Notes: generated by a model from the letters alone, not told the origin. DNA of 64,000 nt from Albugo candida (GCA_905220665.1 CAJNAR010000148.1:728801-792800), one strand, 5' to 3'. Numbered from the stretch's first letter, positions 1 through 10,829 are shown. Made by a program: numbers and translations.

Positions 1-29
1 CTGTATCATCTCAACTCAGTGAATTTTAC

Positions 30-125
30 AGATGACAGGGACCGTTATACTTAAAGCAGATGACAGTGACCTATATAATTAAAGCAGCTGACAGTGAATT
101 TTATACTTAAAGCAGATGACAGTCA
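30..125. repeat. 28-bp tandem minisatellite, about 3.4 copies
   Basis: A unit beginning AGATGACAG or AGCTGACAG and ending TTAAAGC starts at 30, 58, 86 and 114, so the period is 28 bp. The copies differ by a few substitutions in the middle and the fourth is cut short. It lies upstream of the degenerate phosphatase gene. No function is implied. Confidence 0.8.
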
Positions 126-712
126 TTTGTGGGGAACCAATCGATTAAGAGATGAGGTTGTTAGTCGATACTCTGATTGTTTACTTGTTGTAAATACGCG
201 TCATCAACCCACTCGTTACAAATTGACAAAAGAATATGACACTTGTTAGGGTTACTTTCACAGGATAATGTAGATGAGCTTCAAAGAATATCGAGAATTG
301 CTAAATTATGCTCAAATTGGACGCACAATCAGCTCCTTCAATAGCTAAGGTGCGCGGTGGGACAGTGCTCCTATACATAACATTTTGTCGTGCTTCAGAT
401 CCTTACGTTCATCGGGTGTGGTACTAAAGAGGCATACGGAAATCAAGGATTTCAATCAAATGGCAAGGACGCAATCGCACTCATTTATATCGATTTGTGT
501 TAATGTAGTCCACTCTAAACAACAACTGTAAAAGCATGTTAATGAACTCATGTCTGGGTGACGTGGCTATGAGATGATGACACAGCTCATTTAAGAGGTA
601 GACATGGACTCTGCATGCATGTAGAAAATGTGGAGGCGCAGATCGCGTTTAAAGCACTACACATACCTCCAAAGTATACACACTCGTTGATGTAAGCTTC
701 CTTACTCATTTC
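126..712. other. Upstream flank of the first phosphatase gene
   Basis: No open gene is visible here. The stretch is AT-rich and contains a short phosphatase-like relic near 395-480, listed separately. The rest presumably carries the promoter of the gene starting at 713, but I see no specific regulatory motif that I can defend. Confidence 0.4.
395..480 (+). pseudogene. Relic of a third purple-acid-phosphatase copy
   Basis: The stretch around AATCAAGGATTTCAAT matches, base for base over 16 bases, the intact phosphatase gene at about 13568-13583. Similarity continues at lower identity on both sides, including GCAATCGCACT against GCAACACTTTT. The frame is not open. The neighbouring full-length gene at 713 lacks this particular segment, so this is not simply part of that gene. 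It suggests an earlier tandem copy that has decayed. Confidence 0.4.
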
Positions 713-2041
713 ATGGGCACATTCAAAAATCGAACGATTGCGGTGACTCTCATTATTGTCGCTTCAATCGCGATTTTCGTCACCGTGACAATACTCTCCA
801 GTAAACGGGAAAGCGTCAGTTTGGAAGAACACGCGGAAGGTGAAGACCACGAGGAGGAGGAGGAAGGGGAAGAATCAACCGGATTGCACGCGTTGGGGAT
901 CAGTCACTGGGGAGCATATCTGAAAATCGCACGTGATGGAGAAACTGAAGTCGCAAATGGAAAAATGCAAATGAGTGTGGCCCATTTATTATCGTTATCA
1001 GCGGCAAAGCTTCAGCCTCAAGTAATTCTCAATCATGGCGGGAATTTCTATAGAAATGGAGTTAAAACATCCGACAGAGATCATCGATTCCAACAATCGT
1101 TCGAAGAGGTGTATTATCAAAGTGCTGTAGTCAACATTCCATGGTTTAGCGTCGTAGGAAAACCAGATTATGGCGGAGGATGGTACATTTGTGGAGTCGA
1201 TGTGGCTGTATCTCATCCTTGCAAATCCGTAAATGAAGTGGTACAAGCACTCAACGCTAAATTCTTTCTACAAAAAAGCTACAAAAGTCCACAAAATGAC
1301 CGATGGATCCTTCCAGATCGATTCTACAAGCAAAGACTCAAGGACGAGCACAGCGGAGTGACAGTCGATATTTACAATATCGAAAATACAGCAGCGGACT
1401 CTAGCGAAGCGAATGATATCTGCTGTCAGTGCGGTGCGTATTCAAAAGGAGAGCCACAGCAATGCTCGGGTGTTTCTCGTGGCGATAAGCTTTGCTTTGG
1501 TGGACACACAGATATGTATGATGCATGCATGGATCAATTCAGAGAATGGACTAAAGACACGTACAATCGTTTTGTGAAGGAATCGGAGGGATCCGACGCC
1601 ACGTGGAGAATTGTCAACACGCACGACTCCTTTTACGGCAAAATGAGCGAAGAAAACACGAATGCTTGGCTGGATGCGATCAAAAAGGCTAAAATTCAGT
1701 TGGTTTTGGATGGAAGCACACCGTCTGAGAAACACGATTTTGGATCGTTTAATTGTCATTTTATCACCAACGGAGGCGGCGGAGGTGTGAAAACATCACC
1801 AAGTAAAAGTCTTTCTGGGCATGCGATCAAAGCTGGCATTCAAACAATCTGGGAATCTCCTGATCGACCGTACGGAATATATGAGCTGTCCTTTGGAAAA
1901 GAATCCCTCCACGTCAATTTTGTCACATTCAATTCCGACTGGCAATTCGAAAGCGCGGTGGTGTTTGGAAGTAGCAAAAGCGCGCATTGCTGGGAAATTC
2001 CACACGATGGATCGAGAGGAGAGCCCTGTGGCGCTGACTGA
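713..2041 (+). CDS. Purple-acid-phosphatase-like pseudoenzyme, membrane anchored
   Basis: A 442-residue protein that aligns over its length with the complete phosphatase at 13245-14675. Residues about 8-29 form a hydrophobic signal anchor, followed by an acidic Glu-rich linker. In the tartrate-resistant acid phosphatase family the dinuclear metal site uses D, D, Y, N, H, H and H, with a catalytic H after the N. Here the equivalent positions read H65, G110, Y113, K150 (then P151 in place of the catalytic His), H304, S335 and P337. Only the Tyr and one His survive. The open frame, cysteines and fold-defining stretches (DMYDAC, EKHDFGSF) are kept, so it looks maintained as a protein without phosphatase chemistry rather than as random decay. 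A binding or decoy role is inference. It converges on SEC24, with 127 bp between the stop codons. Confidence 0.85.
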   Translation: MGTFKNRTIAVTLIIVASIAIFVTVTILSSKRESVSLEEHAEGEDHEEEEEGEESTGLHALGISHWGAYLKIARDGETEVANGKMQMSVAHLLSLSAAKLQPQVILNHGGNFYRNGVKTSDRDHRFQQSFEEVYYQSAVVNIPWFSVVGKPDYGGGWYICGVDVAVSHPCKSVNEVVQALNAKFFLQKSYKSPQNDRWILPDRFYKQRLKDEHSGVTVDIYNIENTAADSSEANDICCQCGAYSKGEPQQCSGVSRGDKLCFGGHTDMYDACMDQFREWTKDTYNRFVKESEGSDATWRIVNTHDSFYGKMSEENTNAWLDAIKKAKIQLVLDGSTPSEKHDFGSFNCHFITNGGGGGVKTSPSKSLSGHAIKAGIQTIWESPDRPYGIYELSFGKESLHVNFVTFNSDWQFESAVVFGSSKSAHCWEIPHDGSRGEPCGAD

Positions 2042-2168
2042 TGTGTGAATTGTGTGCTAGCGGTAATATATTTTCTCATTTATGCGTCGACGAGTTTTTT
2101 CCATGTGCCACGCGTTCGACCTAAAGACAAAACATGCGATTCCAAAAGCAATTTGGCTCATTTTTCGC

Positions 2169-5100
2169 CTAATGGAATTTGTACTGAATCTTCTTATGCA
2201 CCTGAACCAAAAACTCGACATACGAAATATCATTTCGTGTCCGATCTTCGACCAAAGCGCTCATAAACCGATTCAAACGCCAGTCATTCTTCGTGAGGAT
2301 CTCCAGAGGCTGTGACATTGGCGTTGTGGAATTCAAATACTCCACAATATCGCAAACTCGGCCTCGAAAGCTCTCATCACTGCTGCTTTGCGTATCGAAT
2401 AAACAGAGAGTTTTCTCGGCCGTGTCGACCTGATCGGTGCCGAATAAAGCGGTGAGTACCTCGCCATTGACGCGAGGACCAATGTACAGGTAACAGCACA
2501 TGGCGGAATGCAGAAGGAACATTCCATCTTCTTCCAATTTCTCTGCAGTCGGCGGTAGTTGTAATGGAAGTATGAATTTCCCATCTTCGTCAAAGCTTCC
2601 ACATTCTTCGGTCATATCGTGAAGACGATATAATTTCGGGTACACTGCTGAAACAGACCATTCGACCGGTAGTGTGTTCAAAAGCCCCAACATCATCACT
2701 CGATCATCCGCTCGAACGTCGACAAAGCCTCGAGAAGCGCCTCCACTCACATTCGGTCGAAGTGCCAAACTCTTGAGCGTCGATAATGTGTACAACGGCA
2801 GCAATTTAAGCGATTCCGGAAGGATCAATTGACCAGCCAAAGACGACGATGCACAATGTTTTCGGTAGTTGTAAAGCACATTCACACAGTCTTCGATCAG
2901 TTGATTTTTAATCCCATCCAACGACCGCATTTGTGACTTGTCTACGATCTGCTTGGCGGCAGTTCGCTGCCACACAGAGCACGTGGCATCCAAATCGGCA
3001 AAGCGGAACACATTCGAAAGCAAATTATCAATCGGTAGCGCCAAATTGTGCACACGAACACATCGAATTCCATCACTTCGTGTGAATAAAAGGGCGACTT
3101 GGAGGTACGCATCCGTTCCATCCGAAAGCGTCTCATCATGTGCCAACGTCACACAAATAGAGCGATCTTGATCGATGATGGAAAACTCCATCTCATCCAC
3201 ACCCGTTCCATCGTTACTGCTGGACGTAAATGCTGCTAAACCGCTTCCAATCATTCCACTACGATTTTGCGGTACGTAAAACGACCCAAACGAACGGTCC
3301 ACACGAAGCCCCGCGCTGCATCGAACCTTTAAAACAGCCTCATACCCACAATCTCGCGATACAATTCGCAGAAGCGATTGCCGTAAATGATGCTGATTGT
3401 TGCCGGCTTCCTTCTCAAACTGCGGAAGATGGTACACCCGACCGCCAGTCACTTCACAGACGCGACCGATATCGGCGAGTGATGCAAATGGAGTCGCTAC
3501 GGAGAACACATCCAACGAAATATGACTTTCAGCACACTTTACAGCCAATTGATTGTATGGGGAATTCTCTTCCGGAGTATACATTTCCACTTCTTTCGTC
3601 GTTCCATACACATTCGTATTTTCTTCGCGTCGAATTCGACCGACACCCAAATGAGGCGCACTTGCCTGAAGGAGAATCACACGTCCACCAGCGACCGATA
3701 ACGCTTCCACAACGCTCCATAATGCTGCACCTGCGACCGATTGGTTGCTGGGAGTGTTTTGATGCGTCTTGATGATAATATCTGCCAGCATTCCAATCCG
3801 CTCGATCGCCTGGGGATCTTCCATCGACACCAACCAGCTCTCCGGAGGCAAAGGTGCAGGCGGATCGTCCAAATCCGAGCAGACGGCAAGTGATATCGAA
3901 GATTTCTGATCCATTCGGTAGTAATGGACTGCCGAGTCGAATGTCACAATGCCGACCTTTTTCCGTTTGTTTTGAGCCAACGAAGGAAGAATGTATTTGA
4001 TCGCATCCAATGCCGCAGATAGAAGCGAAGCCTGGAAGGAGAACACGGATACATCCAAAACAAACACGAAAATCGGTTCCTGGGGAGCTCGGACAGTGTA
4101 CGCGGCCGGAACGATGTAATCCACAGACCCTTTCGACAACTCTGCTCGCTCCTGAACGTCACGACGCTTTCCGTATTGATCCACACTGCAGTAATACTCA
4201 CGTGGCGTCTCATTCTGAAGCATGCAAATATTACATACAAATTTCCGTCCGGCTTGGACAAATTTCGTGTAGCAATTCACATACGCGCGACATCGCGAGC
4301 ATCGTAATGGTCCCGTGGGACCAAAATCGATCAGTGGAATTGGCAGTTCGTCTTCTTTGAGCTCTGCTAGCGGTGTGATGACAGCTGCGAATGGGATTCC
4401 ACATTGTTTCAAGAGTTCTTTCGAAGCAGGAACGTGATTGAGTGTCGGACGAATAAAGCGAGGATTGCAGCAGCCTTCATCGAGACAGACGTAGTCGCTG
4501 GACGCGGGAGGTGGCATCGTCACAGTATGGCCGGATGCCACATACTGAATGCGTTCCGGGGAGACAATCGGTCGAGGAATTTGAGACGGATCAATACGTT
4601 GTTTCTGCTGAGGAGCGTACCCGCCAGCAGGCGGAATCGATGCATTATTTCCACTTGGAAATGAATTGGGAGCGGTAGTAGGATTGCCATATCCTTGCTG
4701 ATACTGCATGGCATTCGGTCCATTTCCGTGCATAGTGGGAGGCATTCCCGGTGGCATCGAATATTGTGGTGGTGGATGGGTTCCTGGTGGACCGTACATT
4801 TGATTTGAAGCAGCAGTGATTCCAGGCGATTGTCCCATTGGCGGCATTGATGGAGTATTTGGCATATTCGGAGGCATTGGATTGTTGTTGGGCGGAGGAT
4901 TCGCCATTGGAGGTCCACCAAAAAGCCCACGATTCGGCATTCCTCTTTGTGCCGCTACTGGAGCGCCCAAACTCGATGGACCACTCATTCTTTGGGGGAG
5001 AGGAACTTGAGTCTGCTCTCTATTTTCAACTCGTTGAGGTGGTATCATTGTCTGCGAACTCGATCGCTGCATTGGCGGGGCACCATACCCTCCGATGGAT

Positions 5101-5450
5101 CGTGGGGGTCCCGGAGGACCTTGTTGGAAATTTGATGGCCCGCCCCCATGACTCATGGGTCCCTGGGGGGCATTTCCCCGCATAGGACCACGAAATGCGT
5201 GATGAGACCCGGCTTGATCGAATGGCTGGGTGTTGAAACCCCCATGTGCCCCATTTTGTGGCTGTTGTGCGCTCACAGAAGATGGATAAGCCTGTGAGGG
5301 ATGAGAGCCTCGAGGGGGAGGCTGTTGATTTTGAGGAATGGAGGGACCTCCAGGCGGAAAACGCGGTTGAGGAGGAATACCTGACGTTTGGTGAGATTGT
5401 CGGCTTTTGTCGTGGCCGAAAGGCTCAGGCGGAGGACCACCAAAAGACAT
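2169..5450 (-). CDS. SEC24: COPII coat subunit SEC24
   Basis: A 1,093-residue protein in one exon. Residues 1-310 are a Pro/Gly/Gln/Met-rich disordered leader typical of SEC24. A zinc finger follows with C384-C387 and C406-C409, then the trunk (von Willebrand-like) fold, beta sandwich, helical region and a C-terminal gelsolin-like domain ending at KFH. SEC24 pairs with SEC23 at ER exit sites and selects cargo for COPII vesicles. The length is normal for the family. The ATG at 5450 starts the usual low-complexity leader. SEC24 rather than SEC23 is called from the long leader and the LRCSRCRAYVN zinc-finger neighbourhood. Confidence 0.93.
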   Translation of the reverse strand: MSFGGPPPEPFGHDKSRQSHQTSGIPPQPRFPPGGPSIPQNQQPPPRGSHPSQAYPSSVSAQQPQNGAHGGFNTQPFDQAGSHHAFRGPMRGNAPQGPMSHGGGPSNFQQGPPGPPRSIGGYGAPPMQRSSSQTMIPPQRVENREQTQVPLPQRMSGPSSLGAPVAAQRGMPNRGLFGGPPMANPPPNNNPMPPNMPNTPSMPPMGQSPGITAASNQMYGPPGTHPPPQYSMPPGMPPTMHGNGPNAMQYQQGYGNPTTAPNSFPSGNNASIPPAGGYAPQQKQRIDPSQIPRPIVSPERIQYVASGHTVTMPPPASSDYVCLDEGCCNPRFIRPTLNHVPASKELLKQCGIPFAAVITPLAELKEDELPIPLIDFGPTGPLRCSRCRAYVNCYTKFVQAGRKFVCNICMLQNETPREYYCSVDQYGKRRDVQERAELSKGSVDYIVPAAYTVRAPQEPIFVFVLDVSVFSFQASLLSAALDAIKYILPSLAQNKRKKVGIVTFDSAVHYYRMDQKSSISLAVCSDLDDPPAPLPPESWLVSMEDPQAIERIGMLADIIIKTHQNTPSNQSVAGAALWSVVEALSVAGGRVILLQASAPHLGVGRIRREENTNVYGTTKEVEMYTPEENSPYNQLAVKCAESHISLDVFSVATPFASLADIGRVCEVTGGRVYHLPQFEKEAGNNQHHLRQSLLRIVSRDCGYEAVLKVRCSAGLRVDRSFGSFYVPQNRSGMIGSGLAAFTSSSNDGTGVDEMEFSIIDQDRSICVTLAHDETLSDGTDAYLQVALLFTRSDGIRCVRVHNLALPIDNLLSNVFRFADLDATCSVWQRTAAKQIVDKSQMRSLDGIKNQLIEDCVNVLYNYRKHCASSSLAGQLILPESLKLLPLYTLSTLKSLALRPNVSGGASRGFVDVRADDRVMMLGLLNTLPVEWSVSAVYPKLYRLHDMTEECGSFDEDGKFILPLQLPPTAEKLEEDGMFLLHSAMCCYLYIGPRVNGEVLTALFGTDQVDTAEKTLCLFDTQSSSDESFRGRVCDIVEYLNSTTPMSQPLEILTKNDWRLNRFMSALVEDRTRNDISYVEFLVQVHKKIQYKFH

Positions 5451-6287
5451 TTTAGCGGACGATCGGCGTGGCGTGCGGTGATGCCACTTGGCGCTTTCTT
5501 TAACTGAAATGAGGCGTGGTTAACAGATATAGCGGTTATGTTAGGGCAAAGTGAATGATACCCTAACATGTTTATGGTTTTGCTCGCAAAAAAAGGGTTT
5601 AAGATGTCACGTGCAAGTAATAGCACACCTTGCGGGTTACAACTGCGGTGGTATTTGCAACAGCATTGCGTTGTTGTGGAGAAGCTTCTAAGAGAAAAAG
5701 TCATAAAGATGGTGCGAAAATGACGCATGTACGCATGCGTACGGATGTTTGCTGGAAAGAGCTTTAGACCATGTATTGTGTTAACAGCGACATACTCTAT
5801 GCTCGAGATATAATGCACTGTCATTTGTCTGCTCTACCGACACTTTGTATAGCTCAAAGACGCCTTTGTACTTGCACGCTACTCGCTTCCATCCTGTCTT
5901 TTACATCGTCTTTGTACCTGCTTCAGCCCGCCGACAGCCAGCAGCTATATAGCAGTAATGAAAGGATATCACGTAATCAAGGTTCCCATTTACGGTAATG
6001 TCCCTAATGATATCTTTGAGTGGCTAAAATCCATCATTAGTATGAACTGAATACTTTCCGAATACTTGTATCGATTTTGACGAATTCCCAAAGCATTTGT
6101 TCTATTCATTACTCGCATACTTTTTCGTGGCGTGCACGCAAGGCCGCGCTTTTACTCCGTTTACACTTTACTGCATACAAAATCAAAGTGCAGCGGCGAT
6201 GTTGCACCACAGCTTTTAATGACTCATTTCACATTTTCTCCTTTTTGAAGCGCTTCTTCCTTCCATTCACATCCTCTTCAAACCCTC
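5451..6287. promoter_or_regulatory. Divergent spacer between SEC24 and the membrane-protein gene
   Basis: About 840 bp separate the divergent starts of SEC24 and the gene at 6288. Several short frames exist but none shows a recognisable domain or coding-like composition, and I see no RNA gene. The stretch must hold both promoters. No specific site can be assigned by eye. Confidence 0.4.
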
Positions 6288-7031
6288 ATGCTACGTGCAC
6301 TCCAAGCAGCCCACAAAGACGCTCAAGAGTCCCACGCCAAGATCGGCTTCATCTTAGCCGTCATAGTGCTACTTATCGTTCTCACATTCCTCATATTGTA
6401 CTTGAAACAACGCAATCGGAAGCGACCCCAACAGCTCAAATCAACGGATGAGATCGCAACTCCCTCCGAACAAACACAAACGACCGTATCGCCAAAAACG
6501 AGTTTCACCGATGGGAACGGCGTACTCCTACTCCCGAGACAGTCCATTCAAACGGATGACACACAGAAAACCTCGGGGCTTTATGCTTCCACCGGCGGAA
6601 GCGCAATGGAGCCATCCAATAAAGCCGGTATTCTTCTGTGCGATCTACGGGCCAGTGCATTCAGAAATCAGCATGAAAGACGAGCAATGGATAGCACGTT
6701 ATCTCGTTCGTCGTCTGTGGGTCTTAGTTCCGAGAGTTCGATCGTAAGACCGAGTCAAGTCGCCACAGCCGCTGCGATTAGCGCTGGTCTCGGGCTCGTA
6801 CTCGACGAATACAGCCAACATGACGTCGAAGAGAATACAATGCTGCAAAAGCGTTATTTCGGGTCGATGAGCAGCTTTGCCTCCGACACAAGCATGTCCT
6901 TTGCACGCGCCTCCATCGCGTCTTCCGTCCCGGAGGATTGTGACATTTATGACGGACAATTCCCATCCAGTGCGTCGCTCCATAGCGGCGTCTTACACGC
7001 AGCGGACCTCCGCGTATCGACAGAGTTTTAA
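6288..7031 (+). CDS. Single-pass membrane protein of unknown function
   Basis: A 247-residue protein from an ATG. Residues about 19-39 are a strongly hydrophobic segment (FILAVIVLLIVLTFLILYL) followed by a basic stop-transfer stretch (KQRNRKR), so a short N-terminal tail and a long cytosolic C-terminal region are expected. The rest is Ser/Thr-rich, with repeated serine runs such as LSRSSSVGLSSESS that look like phosphorylation substrates. No family is recognised. It lies 73 bp upstream of the kinesin start on the same strand. Confidence 0.65.
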   Translation: MLRALQAAHKDAQESHAKIGFILAVIVLLIVLTFLILYLKQRNRKRPQQLKSTDEIATPSEQTQTTVSPKTSFTDGNGVLLLPRQSIQTDDTQKTSGLYASTGGSAMEPSNKAGILLCDLRASAFRNQHERRAMDSTLSRSSSVGLSSESSIVRPSQVATAAAISAGLGLVLDEYSQHDVEENTMLQKRYFGSMSSFASDTSMSFARASIASSVPEDCDIYDGQFPSSASLHSGVLHAADLRVSTEF

Positions 7032-7104
7032 ATCCGATATTAATAGACAAATTTGAGCATATTTATGTCATCGTTTCAAGCCTTTTCCTCTCCGTCGCGT
7101 CGAT

Positions 7105-9323
7105 ATGAGTGATCGAGCGCTTGCCAAAAAAGATGAATGCGTTCGTGTGATGGTCCGTATCCGTCCGCCAAGCAGCAAGGAGCTGCAGGATGGACGTCAG
7201 ATCGTCGCTATCGCTGACTTTGATCGAGCGGATATCACACTTTGTAATCCGTCGGGCACCGAAGGCCCGAAATCCTTCACATACGACGCCGCTTTTGGCT
7301 CGGAATCGACTCAGCAGCAAGTGTACGATACCGCTGCCATTGGGATCGTCGAAGCTGTCATGGAAGGCTACAACGGCACAATCTTTGCGTACGGGCAGGT
7401 ACAATATCTCACAATGTCAAAGGCTTCAACTCTTATGTTTTGCTCAAGACCGGCGCTGGAAAATCACACACAATGGAAGGAACTACCGAACAGCCTGGAA
7501 TCATTCCCAATTCATTCAAACACATTTTCGATAAGGTAGCAATTGCCAAACATAAAAGGATTCTCGTACGTGCTTCCTACCTGGAAATCTACAATGAAGA
7601 AATACGCGATTTGCTCTCCAAAGACCCGAAAGCGCGACTCGAGCTCAAAGAGGTATCCATCGCTGCCTCCTACGCGCAGAGACTTTGTTTATTCTCGTAG
7701 AACGTGGACGCTGGCGTGTACGTCAAAAGCCTCACGACTCAGGTCGTCAAGGACACTGCTGAGATCGATTATGTGATGCAAATGGGCAAGAAGAATCGAA
7801 GCGTAGGCGCCACACTGATGAACCAAACATCCTCTCGATCACACTCTATCTTTACGATCGTCGTGGAGACGCTCAGTGAGAACTCTGACGATGGAAAAGA
7901 ACACGTTTGTGTCGGGAAACTGAACCTCGTCGATCTCGCAGGCTCGGAGCGTCAGTCGAAAACAGGAGCGACTGGAGATCGACTTCAGGAAGCCAACAAA
8001 ATCAATCTGTCGCTGTCGGCGCTGGGGAATGTGATATCGTCTCTTGTCGATGGGAAATCAAAGCACATTCCGTATCGAGACTCGAAACTAACGCGGTTGC
8101 TGCAAGACTCTCTCGGTGGCAATACAAAGACGATTATGATTGCAAATTGTGGGCCTGCCGACTACAATTACGAAGAAACACTGACCACCTTACGCTACGC
8201 GAGTCGAGCGAAAAACATCAAGAACAAGCCCAAGATCAATGAAGACCCAAAGGATGCAATGATACGCGAATTCCAGGACGAAATCGAAGCGCTTAAAGCT
8301 AAATTACTTGCCATGCAAACGTCGATCGCTGTCACTTTACCGCCAGAGATCAAAGAGGTTGAGAAGATTGTCGAAACGATTGTAATCGATCGAGGTCGAA
8401 GCCAAGAAGAAGCACATGCGCTCGTGGAAAAGACACGCAAGGAGAAGGAAGAAGTGCTTCGAAAAGCTCACAATGAGATGTCGTTGATTGCCAAGGATAA
8501 AGCAATTGCTGAGAAGGATAAACGGGAGATCGAGCTTCGTCTTCACCTCGAGGAAGAAGCTGCACGCGAGATGGAGAAGGAACAGAACGCTTTGGTCGCG
8601 AAACTCGCTTCTCTGCAAGAAAAACTGCTCGTTGGTGGCGAAATGATCACAAAAGCCGCTCAGCAGGAAGATCAATTGCGTCAGAAACAATTGGAATTGG
8701 AGGCTCGAAAGCAGCAGGAGCTCAGGCTTGCACGTGAGCTTGCTGAGCAGGAAGAGGCCAACCTCATGCGCGAGGAAAAGTACCAATCCTTGCAGGAAGA
8801 AGCCGATGCAAAGGCTCGTAAGCTCCGTAAAGTGTACGCTAAAGTGAAGGAAGCGGTCTCGGAAATGAAGCTGCTGGAAAAAGCTCAACATCGCGAGCGA
8901 GAAGATCTCATTGGAATCGTCAGACAGCTCACCGCTCAGCTAAAGCTCAAGACGCTGATTGTTGATGCTTTCATCCCTCCAGCGCAAGTGGCCACACTTG
9001 AAACTCGAGCCACGTACGTCTACGAAGAAGATGAGTACAAATTGGATCGTTTGGAGCTTGCAGGGAATTCTCTCCGTCAGCGTGAGACCCCGCGTTCCCG
9101 TGGGGAGCCCACAAGCTTAGACGCCGAGTATTTCCTCCACGAGCACGTCATTGTCGAGGAAGATGTTGCCAGTATGAGAGATCTCTTCTTTGTGTACGTA
9201 TCCGACGAAGACGGGTATGCGCCTGTGGCATTAGCTCCAAAGACGAAGCCATCCGAAGCGAAGAAAAGCTCCCGTAAGCGAGTTGAAGGCTCCAGGGTCG
9301 GTAGAGTGAGGCAGGCAGCGTGA
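7105..9323 (+). CDS. Kinesin-2 family motor (KIF3/FLA10-like), three exons
   Basis: Exons 7105-7398, 7449-7652 and 7701-9323 join in frame to a 706-residue kinesin. The 50-bp and 48-bp introns both start GT and end AG. The first splice reconstitutes the P-loop GQTGAGKS at about 97-104. Switch I (NQTSSRSHS, about 207-215) and switch II (DLAGSE, about 244-249) follow. The neck starts with NEDPKDAM and an REF segment, a signature of kinesin-2, the anterograde intraflagellar transport motor. A Glu/Lys-rich coiled coil runs to about 590 and a small basic tail ends the protein. The frames at 7105-7539 and 7440-7700 are unspliced readings of exons 1 and 2. It is followed on the same strand by the coiled-coil gene at 9396. 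Assembly with a partner kinesin-2 chain is expected from the family. Confidence 0.92.
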
Positions 9324-9395
9324 ATGCATCCGCTAATGTAATAGAAAGCCTCGTGTATTAATAGTTCGACTGATTGCCCGAAAGGCTTCCAATTG

Positions 9396-10829
9396 ATGCA
9401 TTCGTCTTCTTCGGAGAGCGTTGAATTTGACGATTTAAATGACAGTGTCCTCGTGCTGTTGGGCGATTCCGTCGGCATAGAGGCTGCAGATCCATCGGAT
9501 GTCGCCACATTGAGCGTTGTGGAAGCGGAAGCGAGCTTTAAAAGCGTTTGTGAGCAGCTACAACAGACTCAAACGTTTGCGGAGCAGTGTATCGTACGCA
9601 TGAACGCTCTCAAAGATCAACGACATCAAGCAGAGCTCGCATTGCTCGACAAGGAAGAGCGATTGGAAGACCTTCAATCGGCCTGGAAACACGAGAAAAG
9701 TGGCTGGGCAATTGAGCGGAAGGAGATGCAAGAGACCGTCTCCAAGGCTCATCTCCGTGAGATACAATTGCTCGATACCATTGATCGTATGCGTCTGCAT
9801 CGCCTCCAGCAATCGGTGCTTCTCAACGTCGAAAGGAACGGCCGGATGCTTGCCGATAAAGCGCTACAAGTCGAGACGAATCGATATCATGAGAAGCTTC
9901 AAAGCTTCCAGGTAGAACATCATTGTGCACTCGACAGGAACGCGATCGAGACGAGTCTTCTACACGATCGATTGACACGCATCTCACGCCACTATGAGCG
10001 TCAACAACTGTGGAAGGAGGACACGCGATCCCACAAACTCGAGGCCGATGACGAGGTCCAAAAAAGTCGCTGGTTCCGTGCTCACACTTTACAAAAGTTG
10101 ACAGCGCTCAAAGACGTCGTCCAAAGCCTCAGCAAAGACCTCATCGATCTCCGCTATTCCTTTGCACACCACGTGCTACAGACACGTGAGCGATTGATGT
10201 CGTATCAGCCTCAACTCTCGAGCTTTGCTGAGCTTCAAACTGCTCGAAAATCGCATGTGTTGAAATTGGAGGCACGAGGTCGTCAGCTGGAAGAACGGCT
10301 TCGAAATGAGCGCAAAGTCGTCGCTCACGTGGACAACGAACTGAAGAAAACCATTCGATTGCGTGAGCGTAATGAGAATCAGCTGAAAGCGAAATTGGAA
10401 GAGCAGAAAGAATTTTTCAGTATCACAATCGCATTGAAAAATGGGCTTTTGGCGGAATTGCATGAGCGAAAAAATCGATTTCTCGCGCTGGAAAAAGAAT
10501 TGGAAATATCTCAACGAGCCAAAGCCAAAGCTGTGCGTACGTGTTGGAATCTCAAGCAACAAATAAGTGCCATGCAACAAGGATTTCTTCGCGAGATGGA
10601 GAAATATACGATCCAACATCAAAGACCTCAGCAGTCTGTCGATGCAATTGGAACGAATTTCTGCTGGACGACGTGCGGTACGATGCAAATGGAACGCTTA
10701 CGACCTCACTGAGATGTCTGTGACCTCGTAGAATGGACAGAATTCACAGAGCTCATGTCGGTCCTCCAGGAAGAAGTGGAGCACGCGTGTTTGAAAAAGG
10801 TCGAACGACCTGCTTTTATTCGCAATTAA
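9396..10829 (+). CDS. Coiled-coil protein, probably flagellar; two exons
   Basis: Exon 1 runs 9396-10677 and exon 2 runs 10732-10829, separated by a 54-bp intron (GTACG...CGTAG with a TGAC branch-like site). Joined, they give 459 residues ending KKVERPAFIRN. The unspliced frame ends early at 10712, but the spliced form restores an amphipathic helical tail (TEFTELMSVLQEEVEHACLK). An acidic N-terminus is followed by almost continuous heptad-like coiled coil from about 45 to 415. The composition resembles ciliary coiled-coil proteins, and the position between kinesin-2 and an RIIa protein supports a flagellar role, but no specific family is claimed. The start is the ATG at 9396. Its last 14 bases overlap the 3' end of the opposite-strand RIIa gene. 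Confidence 0.75.

Noticed and set aside
5246..5455. Plus-strand ORF opposite the SEC24 leader
   Set aside because: It is the complement of the Pro/Gln/Gly-rich SEC24 N-terminus and has no independent support.
10600..10712. Apparent frameshift at the end of the coiled-coil gene, with a coding-like alternative frame (KDLSSLSMQLERI)
   Set aside because: The main frame splices cleanly into a further exon through a 54-bp GT-AG intron, so no frameshift is needed.
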